Positions 56,495-64,000 of a stretch of 64,000 nucleotides of DNA are shown piece after piece. The notes under the pieces were generated by a model. The model saw only the letters and a list, made by a program, of their open reading frames with translations. It made no database searches and was not told where the DNA came from. This stretch comes from Pseudomonas sp. Leaf58 (GTDB lineage Bacteria > Pseudomonadota > Gammaproteobacteria > Pseudomonadales > Pseudomonadaceae), in NCBI RefSeq assembly GCF_003627215.1, contig NZ_CP032677.1, forward strand, positions 1,927,501 to 1,991,500, given 5' to 3'. The first letter of the stretch is position 1; the number at the start of each line of letters is the position of its first letter. A program made the translations under genes and the position numbers.

Positions 56495-56713
56495 ATGTTT
56501 GATGCGCCAAGTGATTTAGATATTGCGGGACGGATTGGAGTCGGCGAGGCGGATGTAGCTCTTTACCGGGGTGATACATTGAAAGATGGTTCGTGGCTCA
56601 TCCACTTTTCCTTCGCTATGCCCTGTGAGCTACGCCATAGCCTTACTGGCAATTTCACCCTCTTTATGAAAGTTGAAAAGCCAGGCGACAGGCGTGTGAT
56701 TGAGTTGGATTGA
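56495..56713 (+). CDS. Hypothetical small protein
   Basis: A 72-residue ORF starting MFDAPSDLDIAGRIGVGEAD and containing DGSWLIHFSFAMPCELRHSL. No family recognised and a weak ribosome site. It lies in a string of small rightward genes before a terminator. Confidence 0.5.
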   Translation: MFDAPSDLDIAGRIGVGEADVALYRGDTLKDGSWLIHFSFAMPCELRHSLTGNFTLFMKVEKPGDRRVIELD

Positions 56714-56715
56714 GC

Positions 56716-56820
56716 ATGCGATCTTGCGACGCAAACTCATTCGAAGCCTTGTCCCGGTTGTCCGGTTTAAATATTCTGGAACAGTTTGAGGCGCATACTC
56801 AAGTAGCTCAGGACTTCTGA
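56716..56820 (+). CDS. Possible 34-residue ORF
   Basis: MRSCDANSFEALSRLSGLNI continues ILEQFEAHTQVAQDF and starts 2 bp after the previous stop. Helical and plausible, but too short for certainty. Confidence 0.3.
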   Translation: MRSCDANSFEALSRLSGLNILEQFEAHTQVAQDF

Positions 56821-56836
56821 GCAATGAGAGGTGTGT

Positions 56837-57067
56837 ATGTCCAGAGATAGGTATGGCGTAGATAGTGACAGACAGGTCAGTCAGCCAGCCGGTAATGAGG
56901 GACCGCTACAGAAGCCAGTCGATCACAACGAAAGCATTCGCCAAGCGGACCGTGACGACAATTTCGACAGCCCTCCCTTTCGAAGAGGGCAGAAGCAGGG
57001 GCCGCCGGACCCATCGAGGGTATCCCATGCTGAGCGTTATAGTTATCACAAGCGCCCATTGGAATAA
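56837..57067 (+). CDS. Hypothetical hydrophilic protein
   Basis: A 76-residue, Arg/Asp/Gln-rich, probably disordered ORF starting MSRDRYGVDSDRQVSQPAGN. AGAGG lies five bases before the ATG. A different overlapping frame from 56865 is also open, so the coding frame is uncertain. It ends just before the terminator at 57094. Confidence 0.4.
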   Translation: MSRDRYGVDSDRQVSQPAGNEGPLQKPVDHNESIRQADRDDNFDSPPFRRGQKQGPPDPSRVSHAERYSYHKRPLE

Positions 57068-57093
57068 CGTTCAGCTGTAGATGGATCTAGATG

Positions 57094-57122
57094 AAAAAGC
57101 CTGGTCCTGCGCCGGGCTTTTT
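57094..57122. terminator. Bidirectional terminator between small convergent phage genes
   Basis: AAAAAGCC(T)GG and CCGGGCTTTTT form a stem around a short loop with A's on one side and T's on the other. It lies between the rightward small genes and the leftward genes at 57170-58397. Confidence 0.85.
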
Positions 57123-57169
57123 GCATGTGGATTCCGCGCCAGATGACTAGGCGGCGCGCTATTAGCTGG

Positions 57170-57343
57170 TCATGGCCGCGGCCTGGTGCTGATTGGCCGA
57201 CGCTTCAGCCAATCAGCCTTGATCGGGTAGGGCAGGTCGGCAACACGCATACCGATCGGGAACTGGACGGTGCCGCGCACTTGAGCGGCTTTCGCTTCTT
57301 CGATCTGCTCGTCGATGAGCGATTTAACGATTGGCGTAGTCAT
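57170..57343 (-). CDS. Small phage protein, unknown function
   Basis: A 57-residue ORF, MTTPIVKSLIDEQIEEAKAA followed by QVRGTVQFPIGMRVADLPYP. AAGGAGG lies six bases before the ATG, and ATGA overlaps the upstream gene's stop, both good signs of translation. It is the last gene of a four-gene leftward unit. Confidence 0.65.
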   Translation of the reverse strand: MTTPIVKSLIDEQIEEAKAAQVRGTVQFPIGMRVADLPYPIKADWLKRRPISTRPRP

Positions 57344-57543
57344 GCAGCCTCCTTGCGCCGTACGGCAATACGCCGGATGCGCTCGCAGTAGTGTTTGAAC
57401 TCGTTGGAATCGATGGCTAGGAGAGAGAAATAGGCCACCGCCAGGGTTTCGGCCTTCGCTTCCTCAACCGGCCCAGAGCCCGGCAGAAGCATCGTCTCGA
57501 TTGCTGCCTCGATGGCGCTGACCGCCACGCTGTGAGGAGTCAT
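57340..57543 (-). CDS. Small helical phage protein
   Basis: A 67-residue ORF, MTPHSVAVSAIEAAIETMLL, with EEAKAETLAVAYFSLLAIDS and a basic end (RIRRIAVRRKEAA). It overlaps both neighbours by four bases, so coupled translation is clear. Function unknown. Confidence 0.65.
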   Translation of the reverse strand: MTPHSVAVSAIEAAIETMLLPGSGPVEEAKAETLAVAYFSLLAIDSNEFKHYCERIRRIAVRRKEAA

Positions 57544-57962
57544 TGCGCCTCCTCGGCCTGGGCCAGCACTCCCTCTTTGGCGAAGGGGGTTAGGAGCTGG
57601 CGGGCGATCTCTTCCAGCGCTGACTCGGGATTGGCAACGCTCAGGATCTCGTCGGCCGCTGCCGCGGCATCGCTGGTGACCTTACAGCGCGCTGCCAGGA
57701 CCAGGCGACCCAGCACTGAGTTGCTGATCCCCGACAGGCCAAGCTGCCCCATGACGAACTCGTCGACTGCCTGGGCGAAGCGCTCGAAGGTGACGCCCAT
57801 CTGCGGCCGCAGGCGGCGCTGGAACACGAAATCGCGGCGCGCCATCAGCTCAGCGATGCCGTCGTCGATCCAGCGTTCTTCGGCGCCGTCAGCTTCGCTT
57901 TCGCTCACCGCCGGCGGCATCCGGTTGTCGTACTCAAACTGTGATGCTCGAAGTGCGCCCAT
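57540..57962 (-). CDS. Hypothetical phage protein
   Basis: The 140-residue product starts MGALRASQFEYDNRMPPAVS and contains AERWIDDG-like EERWIDDGIAELMARRDFVF and FAQAVDEFVMGQLGLSGISN. GGAGG lies upstream of the ATG. Mostly helical; no family recognised. Confidence 0.7.
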   Translation of the reverse strand: MGALRASQFEYDNRMPPAVSESEADGAEERWIDDGIAELMARRDFVFQRRLRPQMGVTFERFAQAVDEFVMGQLGLSGISNSVLGRLVLAARCKVTSDAAAAADEILSVANPESALEEIARQLLTPFAKEGVLAQAEEAQ

Positions 57963-57983
57963 GGTCGCCTCCAGGTGGTGGAT

Positions 57984-58397
57984 TCAGTCGGTGTATGCGA
58001 TGTACTTGAAGCGGCCATTGCCGAATTGCTCGAAGCGGCCCCCGAAGGTCCCGCGAACCTCGCGCTCAACCTCTTCGCGGCTCATGTGCGGCGGGTATAC
58101 CCCGTCCTTGATCATCGAGAAGTGGGTGTGAGGCACAAAGCGCCAATCGACCTTGCTTGGGTCAAGTGGGCGCGGCTCGGGTGGCTGCCATGGCTTGCCC
58201 TTGTAGGATTCGAGCGGCGGCGTTGGGTCTTCCGACTCCTCCCATCCGCAGGCTTCGCAGTAGCCGCGCGGCGCGGTGCAGGCGCCGCATGGTGGAGAGA
58301 TATGGCAGCTGCAATTCACTACCCTGTGGGACTCGACGACGCCCTCGCAGCCGTCACGGCCGCAGGTGTCCCCCTCCAAGTATCCAAGTTGGGTCAT
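57984..58397 (-). CDS. Cysteine-rich (zinc-ribbon-like) phage protein
   Basis: The 137-residue protein begins MTQLGYLEGDTCGRDGCEGV and has three closely spaced cysteine pairs: CGRDGC, CSCHISPPCGAC and CEACGW, suggesting one or two zinc sites. The C-terminal half contains DWRFVPHTHFSMIKDGVYPPHM. It opens the leftward four-gene unit beside the packaging module. Function unknown. Confidence 0.7.
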   Translation of the reverse strand: MTQLGYLEGDTCGRDGCEGVVESHRVVNCSCHISPPCGACTAPRGYCEACGWEESEDPTPPLESYKGKPWQPPEPRPLDPSKVDWRFVPHTHFSMIKDGVYPPHMSREEVEREVRGTFGGRFEQFGNGRFKYIAYTD

Positions 58398-58418
58398 AGC
58401 TTCACCCGGGCGGCGAGC

Positions 58419-58643
58419 ATGGCATCGGCGTATCGTCTCCGCGCGCTGGGTCGCATGGCCGAGAAGGCCGAGAGCATGAAGAACATGGCCCTGACTGCCC
58501 AGTTGCTTGAGCAGGCAGCCAAAGAGGTCGGCGACGTATACGTGAATCGGCAGACGAAGGTGGACAGCCCGCTCGATAACGCGGTACCCACTTCGGTGCA
58601 GGTCACGGTGATGGATGCGAGGAAGCGCGATGCCGACGCTTAA
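58419..58643 (+). CDS. Possible small terminase subunit or packaging-associated protein
   Basis: A 74-residue ORF, MASAYRLRALGRMAEKAESM, ending QVTVMDARKRDADA and overlapping the terminase start by 14 bp. Position directly ahead of the large terminase is where a small subunit is expected, but the sequence shows no clear HTH. The ribosome site is weak and the frame is open further upstream, antisense to the cysteine-rich gene. Confidence 0.5.
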   Translation: MASAYRLRALGRMAEKAESMKNMALTAQLLEQAAKEVGDVYVNRQTKVDSPLDNAVPTSVQVTVMDARKRDADA

Positions 58644-59928
58644 CGTCCCTCAGGCCACGTTCATCAACATGCCGCACAAGTTCCGCGGCTTCGTCGCTGG
58701 GTTCGGCTCAGGCAAGACCTGGGTAGGCTGCGCCGGCATCTGCAAGCACGTTTGGGAATGGCCCAGGATCAACTCCGGCTACTTCGCCCCGACTTACCCG
58801 CAGATCCGCGACATCTTCTTTCCGACCATCGAAGAGGTCGCCTTCGACTGGGGCCTGAAGGTCAAGACGAAGGAGAGCGACAAGGAAGTCGAGTTCTACA
58901 GCGGCGGCCAGTACCGCAGCACAACCATCTGCCGCTCGATGGAGAAGCCGCAGACCATCGTTGGATTCAAGATCGGCCACGGCCTGGTAGACGAACTCGA
59001 CGTTTTGCCCAAGCTCAAGGCTGAGCACGCCTGGCGCAAGATCATCGCCCGGATGCGCTACAGCGTACCTGGGCTGAAGAACGGCGTAGACGTGACCACG
59101 ACCCCAGAGGGGTTCAAGTTCGTCTACCAGCAGTTCGTGAAGCATCTGCGCGAGAAGCCAGCCCTGCAGGGGATGTATGGCCTGGTGCAGGCCAGCACGT
59201 TCGACAATGAGCTGAACCTTCCGCCTGACTACATCCCGTCGCTGATGGAGTCGTACCCGGCCCAGCTGATCCTGGCCTACCTGAATGGCCAGTTCGTCAA
59301 CCTGAACGCCGGCTCGATCTACCACGCCTACGACCGGAAGCTGAACTCCTGCTTCGACACCGTGGAGCCTGGAGAACCCCTGTTCATCGGTATGGACTTC
59401 AACGTCGGCAAGATGGCGGCGATCGTCCATGTCAAGCGGCCTGACGGAAAGCCCAGGGCCGTGGATGAGCTGATCGATGGCTTCGATACCCCGGACATGA
59501 TCCGGCGCATCAAGGAGCGCTACTGGCGGCACAACGGCCGGGACTACGAGAAGACCTGCGAAATCAGGATTTACCCCGACGCCTCGGGCGGGTCGCGCAA
59601 GTCGGTGAATGCCAGCGAGACGGACATTGCCATCCTGCGGCAGGCCGGCTTCAGCGTCATCGCCCCCGAGGCCAACCCCCCGGTAAAAGACCGGATCAAC
59701 GCCATGAACGCGATGTTCTGCAACGCGAATGGCGAACGCCGCTACCTGATAAACCCGCTGCGCTGCCCGACCTATGCAGACGGCCTGGAGCAGCAGGTGT
59801 GGGCTACCAACGGTGAGCCCGACAAGAAATCCGGCGTGGACCACGCGAACGACGCCGGCGGCTACTTCATCCACCACGACTACCCAATTGAACGACCGGT
59901 CTTCACGACCCAATCCCTGAGAATGTGA
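58630..59928 (+). CDS. terL: Phage terminase large subunit
   Basis: The 432-residue packaging motor has an N-terminal ATPase with Walker A GFGSGKT (about 28-34) and GHGLVDELDV with Walker B-type acidic residues, and a C-terminal RNase-H-like nuclease with LFIGMDFNVGKMAAI and IYPDASGGSRK supplying Asp residues, closing DHANDAGGY. ATG at 58630 has GAGGAA seven bases upstream. It starts the rightward structural operon. Confidence 0.94.
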   Translation: MPTLNVPQATFINMPHKFRGFVAGFGSGKTWVGCAGICKHVWEWPRINSGYFAPTYPQIRDIFFPTIEEVAFDWGLKVKTKESDKEVEFYSGGQYRSTTICRSMEKPQTIVGFKIGHGLVDELDVLPKLKAEHAWRKIIARMRYSVPGLKNGVDVTTTPEGFKFVYQQFVKHLREKPALQGMYGLVQASTFDNELNLPPDYIPSLMESYPAQLILAYLNGQFVNLNAGSIYHAYDRKLNSCFDTVEPGEPLFIGMDFNVGKMAAIVHVKRPDGKPRAVDELIDGFDTPDMIRRIKERYWRHNGRDYEKTCEIRIYPDASGGSRKSVNASETDIAILRQAGFSVIAPEANPPVKDRINAMNAMFCNANGERRYLINPLRCPTYADGLEQQVWATNGEPDKKSGVDHANDAGGYFIHHDYPIERPVFTTQSLRM

Positions 59929-59930
59929 CC

Positions 59931-61337
59931 ATGAGCGATAACCCGAGCATCACGCTGCCCGCTGTCGACGCGATGCGCGCCTACTGGGCCGTGATCTCGC
60001 CGCTCATGGGTGGAACGATGGCGATGCGCGCGGCGGGCAAGACCCTGCTGCCGCAGTACCCAGCCGAAGACGACGAGGCCTACAAAGAGCGCCTGCGCCT
60101 CTCGACCCTGCTGCCGGCGTATTCCGAGACCGTGGGCAACATGACCTCCCGAGTGTTCGCCGAGCCGCTGCAGGTTGGTGACGATGTGCCAGAGGCCATT
60201 GTCCAGATGACCACGGACATCGATCACGCCGGCAACGACCTGAATTCCTGGGCTGTTGGCTTCTTCACCGAGGGGCTGAGCCACGGCCTGTGCCATGCTT
60301 TCGTCGATCATCCCCCGGCGGGCGAGCTGAAGACCCAGGCCGATGAGCAGGCCGCCGGTGTGCGCCCATACGTTGTGATGGTGAGGCCTGAGCAGGTTCT
60401 GGGCTGGCGCTCCAAGGGCGGCGTCCTGACCATGGTCCGATACATCGAGGTGGTCGAGGAAGAGGATGGCGACTTCGGCGCCAAGTGCGTCGAGCAGATC
60501 CGCGTGCTCGAACCTGGATCATGGCGAACCTATCGCAGGTCGGCCAAGGCCGTACGGGGCAAGCAGGCCGCAGCTGGAGGTACCTGGGAGCAGTACGATG
60601 AGGGCACCAACAGCCTGACCGCTATCCCTTGGGTAACCTTCTACACCGGCCGTACCGGCTTCATGACTGCCAAGCCGCCGCTGATCGAGCTGGCACACCT
60701 GAACGTGAAGCACTGGCAGAGCCAGAGCGACCAGGACAACATCCTCCACGTCATCCGCGTGCCGATCCTGGTGCGCATCGGCATCCAGACACAGTACGAC
60801 AACCAGGGGAAGGTGATCCCTCCAGAGTTCAAGGTTGGCACCGGCCAGCTGACCGATCTGCCTAGGGACTGTGACCTCAAGTATGTAGAGCACACCGGCC
60901 AGGCCGTAGAGTCGGGTCGCACCGCGCTGCAGGACCTGATCAACGAGATGCGCATGGCCGGGGCCAAGCTGCTGACGCAGGACAAAACGGCAACCAAGAC
61001 CGCCACCCAGGCTGAGGAGGAGGCGGCGCAAGAGCTGTCCCCGCTGGCGCGCATGGCGCACCACTTCGCCGACTGCCTGGCGCAACTGCTCCAGTTCATG
61101 GCCGATTATCGCGGCCTGGGCGACGGCGGAACCGTCGAGATGCGCGGCAACTTCGATGTCGACTACATGCCAGAGGTGTCGCTACCTACGCTGGTCACCA
61201 TGGCTAATGCCGGCATGATCAGCAAGGAGACGCTATTCACCGAGATGCAGCGGCGCGGTGTGATCAGTGACGAATACGACTGGGAAGAGGAGCTCGCGAA
61301 GATTGAGGCCCAGGGCCCGGCTCTCGGTACGCTGTGA
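59931..61337 (+). CDS. Phage portal protein (DUF4055 type)
   Basis: The 468-residue protein starts MSDNPSITLPAVDAMRAYWA. It shows the DUF4055 pattern LRLSTLLPAYSETVGNMTSRVFAEPL, GLSHGLCHAFVDHP, IPWVTFYTGRTGFMTAKPPL and an HW.SQSDQ motif. The portal forms the dodecameric ring at the packaging vertex. It begins 2 bp after the terminase stop and overlaps the MuF gene start. Confidence 0.88.
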   Translation: MSDNPSITLPAVDAMRAYWAVISPLMGGTMAMRAAGKTLLPQYPAEDDEAYKERLRLSTLLPAYSETVGNMTSRVFAEPLQVGDDVPEAIVQMTTDIDHAGNDLNSWAVGFFTEGLSHGLCHAFVDHPPAGELKTQADEQAAGVRPYVVMVRPEQVLGWRSKGGVLTMVRYIEVVEEEDGDFGAKCVEQIRVLEPGSWRTYRRSAKAVRGKQAAAGGTWEQYDEGTNSLTAIPWVTFYTGRTGFMTAKPPLIELAHLNVKHWQSQSDQDNILHVIRVPILVRIGIQTQYDNQGKVIPPEFKVGTGQLTDLPRDCDLKYVEHTGQAVESGRTALQDLINEMRMAGAKLLTQDKTATKTATQAEEEAAQELSPLARMAHHFADCLAQLLQFMADYRGLGDGGTVEMRGNFDVDYMPEVSLPTLVTMANAGMISKETLFTEMQRRGVISDEYDWEEELAKIEAQGPALGTL

Positions 61338-62413
61338 TGAAGACGGCCAACGAGAAGCTGCTGGATGAGCTGATCGGGCATGAGGTCGACCTTACGCACC
61401 TGAGCAATGCCCAGGTCGTCGAAATCATCAAGATCCTGAACAGCCAGGATGCGGAATTGCGGGCTGCGCTGATAGAGGAGATCGACGGTATCGGTCCTGA
61501 CCTCTCCGAATCAGCCGTAGCGCTCGCCTTGGCCGGCGTGTTGGGAATCAACCGGGCCGTCTTCGCTCGAGTCCGGCAGGCCTTAACCCAATCAACAGAC
61601 GACCTGATCAGGTACGAGCTGTCGTTCGTTCACAGTGCGCTTCACGCTGTGCTCCCAGCTCTAGTGCAGGATCAATTCCCGGTCAAATCAGCCGATTTCG
61701 GTTCAGTGCAGTCAGCCGCGAGAGCTCTGCCATTTCAGGGCAGGTTGATCAGCGAATGGCTGGCCGGCATTGAGTCGGGGCGGGCGGCCTCTATCCGCGA
61801 TGCTGTGCGAGCAGGCGTTGTGGATGGCAAGCACGCTGCTGAAATCGTCCGGTCAATCATGGGAACAAGGGCAGAGCGGTATGCCGACGGCGTCTTGCAG
61901 AAGTCGCGCCGCGATCTCGAATCGGTGGTGCGTTCAGCGGTATCGAGCGCAGCGGAAGTGGCAAGCGACAAGGTATTCGAGGCAAACAGCGTCCTCATAA
62001 GCCATGTCGAGTGGATCAGCATCCTGGATAGCAGGACCACGGTCATGTGCCGCATCCGTGACCGGCTGCCTTACACGCTGGGTACCTACAAGCCCATCGG
62101 TCACAAGATCCCATGGCTAGCCGGCCCGGGCAGGCTGCACTTCTGCTGCCGGTCATCCAAGTGGCCGGTGCTTAAGAGCGCAAAAGAGCTTGGCATCACC
62201 GACGCCGAGGCCATGGCATTGATGGACGGCCAGTCGCCCCAGCAGACGACATTCGGGGAGTGGCTGGAGCGTCAGCCAGCAGCGAGGCAGGATCGGATCC
62301 TCGGGCCTGAGCGCGGCAAGCTGATGCGCCAGGGCAAGTTGAAGCTGCAGGACTTCTACAACGACAAGGGCAACTTCCTGAGGCTCGATGAGCTGCGGGA
62401 TCGACTGCTATAG
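61337..62413 (+). CDS. Phage head morphogenesis protein (MuF/SPP1 gp7-like)
   Basis: The 358-residue protein has a variable N-terminal helical part and a C-terminal MuF domain: SHVEWISILDSRTTVMCRIRD, IPWLAGPGRLHFCCRSSKWPV with conserved Cys and His. MuF-domain proteins sit inside the capsid near the portal. ATG at 61337 overlaps the portal stop (TGATG). The extended C-terminus (LERQPAARQDRILGPERGKLMRQGKL) is common in this group. Confidence 0.88.
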   Translation: MKTANEKLLDELIGHEVDLTHLSNAQVVEIIKILNSQDAELRAALIEEIDGIGPDLSESAVALALAGVLGINRAVFARVRQALTQSTDDLIRYELSFVHSALHAVLPALVQDQFPVKSADFGSVQSAARALPFQGRLISEWLAGIESGRAASIRDAVRAGVVDGKHAAEIVRSIMGTRAERYADGVLQKSRRDLESVVRSAVSSAAEVASDKVFEANSVLISHVEWISILDSRTTVMCRIRDRLPYTLGTYKPIGHKIPWLAGPGRLHFCCRSSKWPVLKSAKELGITDAEAMALMDGQSPQQTTFGEWLERQPAARQDRILGPERGKLMRQGKLKLQDFYNDKGNFLRLDELRDRLL

Positions 62414-62461
62414 CCCGCGCCACAAAACACCAAGCGCCATTTCGTGGCGCGCAATTCCAGA

Positions 62462-62486
62462 GCCTCGCCCAGTGCGGGGCTTTTTC
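62462..62486 (+). terminator. Terminator or attenuator between MuF and scaffold genes
   Basis: GCCTCGC/GCGGGGC around CCAGT is followed by TTTTT. It lies within the head operon, so it may tune relative expression of downstream capsid genes. Confidence 0.65.
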
Positions 62487-62563
62487 ATGCCTGCGGTTCG
62501 GATGGACGGGGCGACCTGGGGCCGGATGGCTCACCAACAGGCCGGATGGCCCAGAGAGACGAG

Positions 62564-63310
62564 ATGAAACTCAAGACTGTTGAAGTGGATGGTAAGCAGT
62601 ACGCAGTGATCGAAGACGGGAAACCAGTCTATGTGGAAGACGACGGCAAAGAAGTCGCCTTCGACGCAGTGGGCACCCGTAACACCATCACCCGGCTGAA
62701 CGCCGAGGCCAAGTCGCATCGCGAGCGTGCCGATGGATTCGAGAAGGTCGCCAAGGCCTTCGAGGGCATCGAGGATGCTGCCGCTGCGCGCAAGGCCCTG
62801 GAAACTGTCGCCAATCTCGACGCCAAGAAGCTGGTGGATGCCGGCGAGATCGAGAAGGTGAAGGGCGAGATCAGCAAGGCCTTCCAGACCCAGCTGGACG
62901 AAGCCAACACCAAGGCGCAGACCTTCGAGCAGCAGCTGTATGCCGAGAAGATCGGCGGGAGCTTTGCCCGTTCCCAGTTCATCGCCGAGAAGATGGCTGT
63001 GCCGGCTGACATGGTTCAGGCCACCTTTGGCAGCAACTTCAAGATCGAGGAAGGCAAGGTCGTCGCTTATGACGCCCAAGGCCAGAAGGTCTTCAGTCGC
63101 TCCCGTCCAGGCGAACTGGCCGACTTCAACGAAGCGCTCGAGACTCTCGTCTCGCAGTACCCCCATCGTGACCACATCTTGAAGAGCTCCGGCGCCAATG
63201 GTGGCGGCGCTCCAAATGGCGGTGGCCAGCACAAACCTACGAAGGGCAACTTCGGTGGCTCCAAGGCAGAGCGCCTGGAAGCCATCAAGGGCCTGACCGC
63301 AAGCGAATAA
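62564..63310 (+). CDS. Capsid scaffold protein (DUF6651-like)
   Basis: The 248-residue protein starts MKLKTVEVDGKQYAVIEDGK. A Lys/Glu/Ala-rich helical core (RADGFEKVAKAFEGIEDAAAARKALE) is followed by SFARSQFIAEKMAVPADMVQATFG and a Gly/Asn-rich tail. This is typical of scaffolds between MuF and the major capsid gene. GAGAGACGAG precedes the ATG at 62564. Confidence 0.82.
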   Translation: MKLKTVEVDGKQYAVIEDGKPVYVEDDGKEVAFDAVGTRNTITRLNAEAKSHRERADGFEKVAKAFEGIEDAAAARKALETVANLDAKKLVDAGEIEKVKGEISKAFQTQLDEANTKAQTFEQQLYAEKIGGSFARSQFIAEKMAVPADMVQATFGSNFKIEEGKVVAYDAQGQKVFSRSRPGELADFNEALETLVSQYPHRDHILKSSGANGGGAPNGGGQHKPTKGNFGGSKAERLEAIKGLTASE

Positions 63311-63319
63311 GGAGGCCCA

Positions 63320-63910
63320 ATGGCCCTTTCGAACATGAAGGTGTTCAACGAATACCTCAAACGCACCACCATCGAGACCCTGGCCCAGGACGTCGAGAAG
63401 TTCAACGCATCTTCGGCCGGCGCCATCCGCCTTACCACCCAGGGCATCGACGGCGACTTCCTCCAGGAATCGTTCTGGGCTGGCCTTCACGGCGCCCAGC
63501 GTCGTGTCGACCGCTACGCTGCCAACGGCAACCAGGCGTCTACCCCGCTGTGCACGACCGAGGATGGCCGCACGCTTACCTTCATTGCGATGGCCATGGA
63601 CCTGGCCCTGCCCAAGAACGACAACAGTGCATTCCAGAACCTGGTGCTGGGCCTGGACAACGTGACCGGCGAAGTGCAGGAGGTCGTGGAGGAGGCCAAG
63701 GCGGCCGACGAGCGCTTCATTATCACTTTCCGGCGCTATCTGGCCGAGGACCTGACGTTCCCGCAAGAGCGGTACCGCATGACGCTGCTCAGCCGGGAAT
63801 ATGAAGACGACGTGGCCAAGCTCACCGCCGGATTCTTCGACCTGCTCAACACCAACGGTCTGCGCACCGTGCTGACCACCACCCTGGCACCTGGCCTGAA
63901 GTACCTCTAA
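63320..63910 (+). CDS. Chimeric ORF: major capsid N-terminus fused to a DUF1833 tail protein
   Basis: Residues 1 to about 76 (MALSNMKVFNEYLKRTTIET, FLQESFWAGLHGAQRRVDRYA) match the start of major capsid proteins of siphophages with DUF4055 portals. From about residue 78 the sequence changes to a DUF1833 minor tail protein: CTTEDGRTLTFIAMAMDLAL, LVLGLDNVTGEVQEVVEEA, RYRMTLLSREYEDDVAKLTA. The rest of the capsid (normally over 300 residues) and the first part of DUF1833 are missing. The fusion is in frame and lies near 63545. A functional capsid protein is unlikely. Confidence 0.8.
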   Translation: MALSNMKVFNEYLKRTTIETLAQDVEKFNASSAGAIRLTTQGIDGDFLQESFWAGLHGAQRRVDRYAANGNQASTPLCTTEDGRTLTFIAMAMDLALPKNDNSAFQNLVLGLDNVTGEVQEVVEEAKAADERFIITFRRYLAEDLTFPQERYRMTLLSREYEDDVAKLTAGFFDLLNTNGLRTVLTTTLAPGLKYL

Positions 63911-63912
63911 TC

Positions 63913-64000
63913 ATGATCGAGAAATTCATGCGCGCCGGGGTGCGCGACTCCATCGACATCTCCAAGCCGCAGGTGCTGCGTGAGGCCGTGCTGGGCATCA
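63913..64000 (+). CDS. Probable tail-assembly protein, N-terminal fragment
   Basis: An open frame MIEKFMRAGVRDSIDISKPQ starts 2 bp after the previous stop and runs off the window. The position after DUF1833 suits a small tail assembly protein; the family cannot be set from 29 residues. Confidence 0.55.
   Translation, partial: MIEKFMRAGVRDSIDISKPQVLREAVLGI

Larger units (their letters stand above)
45290..64000. mobile_element. Prophage (left part, extends beyond the window)
   Basis: From just after queD to the window end nearly every gene is phage-like: AlpA/excisionase, ERF annealing protein, YqaJ exonuclease, SSB, DNA methyltransferase, terminase, portal, MuF, scaffold and tail pieces. The left boundary is not precise; it lies between 45279 and 45341, where TGTACTG occurs twice five bases apart. 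No integrase, CI repressor, replication or lysis gene is seen, and one structural gene is chimeric, so the element is probably defective or rearranged. Its right end lies outside the window. Confidence 0.9.

Noticed and set aside
57975..58418. Upstream part of the 222-residue plus-strand frame ending at 58643
   Set aside because: It is antisense to the cysteine-rich gene at 57984-58397, whose paired cysteines look real; only the last 74 residues are kept.

Overview
The window is chromosomal DNA of a Pseudomonas of the P. putida group, with the left part of a resident prophage at its right end. The assignment rests on the gene order clpX-lon-hupB-ppiD, the lipoprotein gene oprI, a 2-methylcitrate operon of the acnD/prpF type, AcnB, and many REP palindromes with the typical GGGAGC(G/T)GGCTTGCC arm. 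I recognise the order from memory of that group; no search was run. No tRNA, rRNA or CRISPR array is visible.

Core chromosome (1-45278). Proteostasis genes come first: the end of clpX, lon behind a heat-shock-like promoter, HU-beta and PpiD. A mixed block follows: patatin lipase, small lipoprotein, CHAD protein, thioesterase, Mpo1-like membrane protein, chemoreceptor, TatD nuclease, MltF-like transglycosylase, DoxX and GreB. Next are an ABC exporter divergent from tesA, an L,D-transpeptidase, oprI, a DAHP synthase, a ketopantoate reductase, a universal stress protein, cysB, cysH and pabB. A three-gene unit (RimK-like ATP-grasp, 7TM inactive transglutaminase, retropepsin-like zinc protease family) precedes the propionate operon: GntR regulator, prpB, prpC, acnD, prpF, prpD. 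Two TGTCGACA-type palindromes bracket the probable promoter of that operon. acnB is convergent with it. DUF1289, an unrecognised duplicated-domain protein and queD complete the core.

Prophage (about 45290 to beyond 64000). An AlpA-like gene starts within 300 bp of queD. A long leftward operon (55912 to 45342) encodes a coiled-coil protein, an ERF annealing protein, a YqaJ-type exonuclease, SSB, a beta-class DNA methyltransferase with a LAGLIDADG domain embedded in it, and many small proteins. A mostly rightward, A/T-richer islet (47353-49477) interrupts this operon. It carries an EVE-HNH protein resembling modification-dependent restriction enzymes, and a small gene whose ribosome-binding site lies in a perfect hairpin. 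Right of a control region at 55.9-56.3 kb are small genes, then a rightward packaging/head module: terminase, DUF4055 portal, MuF protein, scaffold. That module ends in a chimeric ORF, a major-capsid N-terminus joined to a DUF1833 tail protein. This implies loss of the capsid body and the head-tail genes between them. No integrase, CI repressor, replication or lysis gene is visible, so the element looks decayed or rearranged while still carrying possible defence cargo.
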